64,000 nt of DNA from Epidermidibacterium keratini (GTDB taxonomy: Bacteria > Actinomycetota > Actinomycetes > Mycobacteriales > Antricoccaceae), in the NCBI RefSeq assembly GCF_009834025.1, contig NZ_CP047156.1, positions 2,108,001 to 2,172,000 on the forward strand, written 5' to 3'. The notes under the pieces were generated by a model. It saw nothing but the letters and a program-made list of their open reading frames with translations. It was not told the origin of the DNA and did not search any database. Made by a program: the position numbers and the translations under genes. This document shows positions 59,825 through 64,000 of this stretch, one piece after another. How positions within the stretch are numbered: position 1 is the stretch's first letter; each line of letters opens with the position of its first letter.

Positions 59825-60879
59825 TAGGCAAACAGGTAGATCGCCGCCGCCGAAGCGACGGGCCGTCCCGCGGCGTACGCCCGGGTGGCGACGGCAGCCG
59901 ACGCGACCGCGTGGACGGCGAAGAAGCCGATCACCACGATGGTGATCGCGGTGATGAACAGCCACAGCGGGGTCGCAAAGGTCAGCGCCATGCCGGCGAT
60001 CGCGATCACGAACCCCACCGCGATGACCCGATAGGGACCGACGCGGTCAGCCACGCGGCCCGCGACCGCAGAGGAGATCGAGCCGATGGGATAGGCAAAG
60101 TAGATGAGCCCGGCGATCCCCACCGGCAGCAGGTACGGCGCCGCCTCGAGCCGGAAGCCGGCGATGTTGAACATTGCCACGAAGGCGCCCATGACGACGA
60201 ACGGTACGACGTAGAGCCCGAGCAGCCCGCGGTCGCCGAGCACCGCGCGATAGCCACGCATCGAGGCCCGCAGCCCCCGCGTGCCGGGCGTGAAGTTGCG
60301 CGACGCGGGCAGCACGGCGAGCACGACGACGGTGCAGATCATCGTGAACGCCGCCGTTCCGGCCAGCGCGAGCCGCCAGTCGCCGAACTCGGTGAGCGTC
60401 CCGGTGACCAGCCGCCCGCTCAACCCACCGAGCGCGTTGCCGCCGACGTAGAGCCCGGTCGCTCTGGCGTGCGAGCTGGCGTGCACTTCTTCGCGCAGGT
60501 AGGCCATCGCGACGGCGGGGAACCCGGCGAGTACGACGCCGGTCAGCGCGCGCATCGCCAGGATGAACGGCCAGTCCGGTGCGATGGCGCAGAGCCCGGT
60601 GACCACTGACGAGCCGACCAGCGACCATCGCATGACGACAGTCCGGCCGACCGCATCCGACAGCGGTCCCGCGACGAGCAACGCCAGACCAAGCCCGATG
60701 GTGCACATCGAGATCGCCATCGTGGCCACCGCCGGCGAGACGTCGAAGACGCGCGTGAACTCAGGCAGCAGCGGTTGCAGGCAGTAGAGCAGTCCGAACG
60801 AGGCGAACGATCCGGCGAAGAGGGCGATCGAGACGCGACGGAACCCGGCCTCGCCGTGTCGGTATCCCTCGAACGCCAT
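59626..60879 (-). CDS. MFS transporter
   Basis: This 417-residue permease has twelve likely membrane segments and the MFS loop motif VAGPLSDAVGRTVVMRWS after the second helix and VAGRVADRVGPYRVI in the second half. The N-terminal half resembles Bcr/YgaY-type exporters (YCLQPLLPEF, SPAVATMAISM). The C-terminus continues beyond the last helix into the region overlapping the XRE gene (SRSEPVSEARARSVSEPGSP), probably added by loss of the original stop. The substrate is unknown. Confidence 0.9.
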   Translation of the reverse strand: MAFEGYRHGEAGFRRVSIALFAGSFASFGLLYCLQPLLPEFTRVFDVSPAVATMAISMCTIGLGLALLVAGPLSDAVGRTVVMRWSLVGSSVVTGLCAIAPDWPFILAMRALTGVVLAGFPAVAMAYLREEVHASSHARATGLYVGGNALGGLSGRLVTGTLTEFGDWRLALAGTAAFTMICTVVVLAVLPASRNFTPGTRGLRASMRGYRAVLGDRGLLGLYVVPFVVMGAFVAMFNIAGFRLEAAPYLLPVGIAGLIYFAYPIGSISSAVAGRVADRVGPYRVIAVGFVIAIAGMALTFATPLWLFITAITIVVIGFFAVHAVASAAVATRAYAAGRPVASAAAIYLFAYYLGSSVFGTAAGSAWRAGAWPAVGWMDLAILGVGLAVAIALWVANSRSEPVSEARARSVSEPGSP

Positions 60880-60923
60880 TCCTTCACACTACGAAAGATC
60901 GGCCGTCGCCGGTCGTCCGAGCT

Positions 60924-62294
60924 CTACCTGATGGTGAGCTGGCGGGCGCGGTGCGATGGCGACAGGCGCGGGCTGTCGGAGGTGCCAAGCCGCTCGCGCA
61001 GGCTGCGCGGCGTACCCGGCGGCGCTGCGACCAGCCCCCTGGCCTGCAGCTCTGGGACAAGATGCTCGACGAGATCGGCGAACGTGCCCGGCATCGTGAC
61101 GTACATGAAGTTGAAGCCATCGACGTCGGCGATCTGCTGCCACTGCTGCAGCGTGTCGGCGACGGTCGCTGGTGAGCCGGCAATCACCGGGCCGCGCCCG
61201 CCGATGCTGATAAACCGGGCGAGCTCCTCGACGGTCCAGTCGTGGTCGGCGTCGCGCGTGAAGGAGTCAAGCGCCGACCGGTTGGCGTCGGTGGTGATGT
61301 GCACGAGCGGAGCGTCCGGCGCCTGTCCCGCGAGATCCACACCGGTCCACCCGCCAAAGAGCGCAAGCGCGCCTTCGAGGCTTGCCGACTCGCGGTAGTC
61401 GGCCAGCAGCGCGGTCGCTTCTTCGTCGGTCGGCCGCACGATCGCGGTGAGGCCGGCGATGATCTTGACCGACCGCGGATCGCGACCGGCGGCCTCGACC
61501 TCTGCGCGGATCGCGTCGACGGTACGCCGGATCGCCTGCGGGCTAGGGCCGATGACGAACACCGCTTCCGCGTGGGTGGCGGCGAACTGCCGCCCACGCG
61601 GCGAGGCACCCGCCTGGAAGATGACCGGCGTACGCTGCGGCGACGGCTCGCACAAGAACGCCCCAGGCACGGTGAAGTAGCGACCCTCGTGGGCAATGTC
61701 GTGCACCTTGTCCGGGTGCGCGTAGGTGCCCGACGCGCGGTCACGCACCACCGCGTCGTCCTCCCACGAGTGCTCCCACAGCTTGTAGCAGACATCGAGA
61801 TACTCATCGGCGATGTCGTATCGCTCGTCGTGCGGGATCTGCGCGGTGAAGCCGAGGTTCTTGGCCGCGGAGTCGAGATATCCGGTGACGACGTTCCAGC
61901 CGATCCGACCGTTGCTCAGATGGTCGAGCGTCGTCATCCGGCGCGCGAGCGAGTAGGGCTGCTCGTACGTCGTCGTGACCGTGACGCCGAACCCGAGATG
62001 ATCGGTGACGCCTGCCATCGCGGATATAGCAAGGATCGGGTCATTCACGGGCACCTGGATGGCAGAGCGCACCGCCGCATCGCGGGTGCCGCCGTACACG
62101 TCATAGGTGCCGAGTACGTCGGCGAGAAACAGTGAGTGGAAGCCGCCGCGCTCGAGCAGTCGGGCGAGCTCGAGCCAGTGCTCGAGCTTTGCGTAGTCAG
62201 TGCTGTCGTCGTCGTCGCGGGTCCACAGCCCGGCCGACTGGTGGCCGACACAGGCCATGGCAAAGGCGTTGAGCAGCATCGTCCGGTTGGTCAT
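60924..62294 (-). CDS. NtaA/SnaA/DszA-type FMN-dependent monooxygenase
   Basis: This 456-residue flavin-dependent group C monooxygenase uses reduced flavin supplied by a partner reductase. Features include LNAFAMACVGHQSAGLW, HWLELARLLERGGFHSLFLA, VTVTTTYEQPYSLARRMTTL, DHLSNGRIGWNVVTGYLDSA, KNLGF and the long insert DAVVRDRASGTYAHPDKVH. The family cleaves C-S and C-N bonds in compounds such as dibenzothiophene sulfone, dimethyl sulfone and nitrilotriacetate. It is coupled to the MHS transporter by ATGA and lies under a SAM riboswitch, so an organosulfur substrate is the best inference. Confidence 0.92.
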   Translation of the reverse strand: MTNRTMLLNAFAMACVGHQSAGLWTRDDDDSTDYAKLEHWLELARLLERGGFHSLFLADVLGTYDVYGGTRDAAVRSAIQVPVNDPILAISAMAGVTDHLGFGVTVTTTYEQPYSLARRMTTLDHLSNGRIGWNVVTGYLDSAAKNLGFTAQIPHDERYDIADEYLDVCYKLWEHSWEDDAVVRDRASGTYAHPDKVHDIAHEGRYFTVPGAFLCEPSPQRTPVIFQAGASPRGRQFAATHAEAVFVIGPSPQAIRRTVDAIRAEVEAAGRDPRSVKIIAGLTAIVRPTDEEATALLADYRESASLEGALALFGGWTGVDLAGQAPDAPLVHITTDANRSALDSFTRDADHDWTVEELARFISIGGRGPVIAGSPATVADTLQQWQQIADVDGFNFMYVTMPGTFADLVEHLVPELQARGLVAAPPGTPRSLRERLGTSDSPRLSPSHRARQLTIR

Positions 62295-63637
62295 CGAGAC
62301 ACCTCCTGGAGTTCGGCCGACCGCTCGTCACGCGACGGCCGGGTCTCTGGTGCGAGGAACGCGCCGAGCGCCGACAGCAGCGAGAGTACGGCGAGGTAGC
62401 CAGCGACCAGCCATGGATCGCCTCCGCTCGTGGTCAGCAGCGTGGCCGCGACAAGCGGGGTAATGCCGCCGCCGAGTACGGCGCCCACCGCATAGCCGAC
62501 CGAGGCGCCGCTGTAGCGCATGTTGGTCGGAAACAGCTCGGCGAAGAAGGCGCCCTGCGGACCGTACTGGCTGTCGTGTCCGACGTTGATCCCGAGCACG
62601 AACGCGAGTGTGATGAGTACGCCGGACCCGGTGTCGATCAGCGCGAAGGCCGGTGCGGTGAAGACGGCGGTGAAGAGCGCGCCGAAGATATAGACCCGGC
62701 GGCGGCCGAGGCGATCGGACAGCCAGCCCCAGAACGGCGTACTTGCCAAGCCCAACACGGACGCGATCAAGGTCGCGGCGAGTCCGAGGTCGGCGCCGTC
62801 CGAGCGCACCTCGCTGACGATGTAGGTCAGCGCGAAGACGGTGTAGAGCGTGTAGATGGCGTTCTGGCCGAGCCGCATGAGCACCGCGTAGAGCACCTCA
62901 CGCCAATGCGAGCGCAGCACTTCACGCACGGGGGAGCGCAGCGTCTCACCGCGAGCGCGCAACGCGACGAACTCGGCAGAGTCGTTGACTGCCAGGCGCA
63001 CGATGAGGCCGATCACGACGAGTACGGCGCTCAGCAGGAACGGGATGCGCCAGCCCCACGCCAGGAAATCCGCGGTGCCCAGCAGCCCGTGCACCGTCGC
63101 GTAGGTCGAGGTAGCGAGGATCATGCCGGCGGCCGAGCCGGTCTGGGGGAACGCGCCGTACAGTCCGCGCCGCCGCGCGGGAGCGTGCTCGACGGCCAGC
63201 AGCACCGCGCCGCCCCACTCGCTGCCAGCCGAAAGTCCCTGCAATAGCCGCAATGTGGTGAGCAGAATCGGTGCTGCGACACCGATCGTCGAGTACGTCG
63301 GCAGCAGCCCGATTGCGGTCGTCGACAGCCCCATGACCAGCAGGGATCCGACAAGCACGGCCTTGCGGCCAATGCGATCGCCGAGGTGACCTGCGAGCGC
63401 GCCGCCGAGTGGACGGGCCAAGAAACCCACGGCGTACGTCGCGAATGCCGCGAGTACGCCGCCAGCCGCAGATGCGTCGGGGAAGAACAGCGGCCCGAGG
63501 ATCAGAGCCGACGCGGTGCCGTAGAGATAGAAGTCGTACCACTCGACGGCCGTGCCGACGAACGACGCGAGAGCGACCCGTCGGCGGCTTGTCGGCACGG
63601 GCGGTGGGGTGGACGGGGACAGGGATGGGGCAGACAT
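62291..63637 (-). CDS. MHS-family MFS transporter (metabolite:H+ symporter)
   Basis: This 448-residue permease starts with the MHS signature SFVGTAVEWYDFYLYGTASA. It then has FLARPLGGALAGHLGDRIGRK (MFS loop motif), RLLQGLSAGSEWGGAVLLAVE and FWGWLSDRLGRRRVYI in the second half. It is the promoter-proximal gene of the two-gene operon under the SAM-IV riboswitch. Together with the DszA-type enzyme this suggests uptake of an organic sulfur compound when SAM is low. The ATG at 63637 follows GAGGGAAC. Confidence 0.92.
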   Translation of the reverse strand: MSAPSLSPSTPPPVPTSRRRVALASFVGTAVEWYDFYLYGTASALILGPLFFPDASAAGGVLAAFATYAVGFLARPLGGALAGHLGDRIGRKAVLVGSLLVMGLSTTAIGLLPTYSTIGVAAPILLTTLRLLQGLSAGSEWGGAVLLAVEHAPARRRGLYGAFPQTGSAAGMILATSTYATVHGLLGTADFLAWGWRIPFLLSAVLVVIGLIVRLAVNDSAEFVALRARGETLRSPVREVLRSHWREVLYAVLMRLGQNAIYTLYTVFALTYIVSEVRSDGADLGLAATLIASVLGLASTPFWGWLSDRLGRRRVYIFGALFTAVFTAPAFALIDTGSGVLITLAFVLGINVGHDSQYGPQGAFFAELFPTNMRYSGASVGYAVGAVLGGGITPLVAATLLTTSGGDPWLVAGYLAVLSLLSALGAFLAPETRPSRDERSAELQEVSR

Positions 63638-63672
63638 GGCAGAGAAGTTCCCTCAGCTCTTATAAGCCCGGA

Positions 63673-63790
63673 GGCTTGCACTTGCCGGTGCCCGAAGCTG
63701 GCACCCGCCTGGTCGTTATCCGGAGCACCCCACCGCAAGTACGAGGGTTGCTGCCCAGCGAGCCGGAACTTGGCGCTGGAACTCGTGACC
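63673..63790 (-). ncRNA. SAM-IV riboswitch
   Basis: Read on the minus strand from 63790, the element matches the Streptomyces SAM-IV aptamer. In order it shows GGTCACGAG, CCAGCG, AAGTTCCGGCT, CGCTGG, GCAGCAACCCTC, GCGGTGGGGTGCTCCGG, AACGACCAGG, a GGTGCC/GGCACC hairpin, and GGCAAGTGC. P1 pairs GGTC with GACC (63711-63714). The 3' pseudoknot-type element GGCAAG(T/C)GC is kept. It ends 36 nt before the MHS transporter start and should repress the operon when SAM is abundant. SAM-I/IV-type variants are the only close alternative. Confidence 0.93.
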
Positions 63791-63851
63791 GCCGTCCACG
63801 TTAGCGAACCCGCCCGGACCGCTTGCTGACCCACCCCGGCTCAGCAAGCCC

Positions 63852-63893
63852 TCGGTGACGTTCGCTCACTAGCGCTCGCTCGCTGCGGGGCTC
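63852..63893. repeat. Degenerate dispersed repeat copy
   Basis: GGTGACGTTCGCTCACTAGCGCTCGCTCGCTGC resembles the core of the dispersed family (GCTAACGCTCCCTCGCTGCTC) with several changes and lost ends. It sits in the divergent gap between the SAM riboswitch and the CitE-like gene. Confidence 0.45.
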
Positions 63894-63919
63894 CGAACTC
63901 GGTGGCTAGCATCGGGGAT

Positions 63920-64000
63920 ATGAGGGAGATCGCGCAGGCGCGCACGTTGCTGTTTGTCCCGGGCACCCGACCGGACCGGTTTGCCAAGGCCGCGGCGTCA
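63920..64000 (+). CDS. HpcH/HpaI aldolase/citrate lyase (CitE-like), 3' partial
   Basis: Only the first 27 codons are in the window: the frame reads MREIAQARTLLFVPGTRPDR and continues to the edge. RxLLFVPGxRPDRFAKA is the typical start of CitE-like lyases, which cleave malyl-, citramalyl- or citryl-CoA. A GGGGAT stretch is the only RBS candidate. It is divergent from the riboswitch operon. Confidence 0.83.
   Translation, partial: MREIAQARTLLFVPGTRPDRFAKAAAS

Overview
The window is a high-GC actinobacterial chromosome segment. The evidence is the rpsF-ssb-rpsR-rplI-dnaB block, a mycofactocin-type SDR, an MT0933-like protein, a SigB/F/G sigma factor, a GAF-ANTAR regulator, a DUF222/HNH (13E12-type) protein and a SAM-IV riboswitch. 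GTG starts and 4-bp ATGA/GTGA gene overlaps are common. The genus cannot be named from sequence alone; an environmental actinobacterium with many acyl-CoA and monooxygenase genes fits.

Layout. 1-6139: a sugar operon with an RbsA-like ATPase (cut by the window edge), a permease, an SDR, D-galactonate dehydratase, a lactonase and an aldose epimerase, consistent with an oxidative De Ley-Doudoroff type route. 6191-10205 (minus): nfo, then an overlapping trio (acyl-CoA dehydrogenase, nucleotidyltransferase, ApgM-like enzyme) preceded by a 51-bp palindrome. 10292-16950 (plus): M3 peptidase, SDR, DUF664 protein, degenerate PrmC-like protein, LLM flavoprotein, a 51-aa acidic protein and a class III aminotransferase. 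17314-27821: two divergent acyl-CoA catabolic operons around a double-TetR gene. The minus arm holds an SDR, a split MaoC pair, an acyl-CoA dehydrogenase and a CoA ligase. The plus arm holds an HMG-CoA-synthase-like/DUF35 fusion, a thiolase, a crotonase and a solute-binding lipoprotein.

28507-32338: a membrane-anchored peptidoglycan-binding protein, a YtcJ-like amidohydrolase, a crotonase and two small MT0933-like proteins. 32879-36419: rpsF-ssb-rpsR-rplI-dnaB with a structured leader before rpsF and a cluster of DnaA-box-like sites before dnaB. 36441-51993: a MarR/DinB-like divergent pair with twin operators, LysR/EamA, a Baeyer-Villiger monooxygenase with a D-erythronate-dehydrogenase-like gene, a UDG and MBL pair, a VOC protein, a sigma factor, GAF-ANTAR, a LysR/beta-lactamase-like pair, a class B PBP lipoprotein, a second lipoprotein and a DUF389 membrane protein. 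52241-64000: HNH protein, a nine-copy tandem repeat array, FadD-type ligase, PAP2-DAGK fusion, SDR, XRE regulator, MFS transporter, a SAM-IV-riboswitch-controlled pair (MHS transporter and DszA-type monooxygenase) and the start of a CitE-like gene.

Non-coding structure is rich. A dispersed repeat (ends GGTCTCGAC and GCTCGACCACCG) occurs between genes and as a tandem array. Long perfect hairpins without T-tracts sit between most convergent gene pairs. The strongest leads are the sulfur-responsive operon, the HMGCS-DUF35/thiolase unit, the DnaA-box cluster and the 51-bp palindrome.
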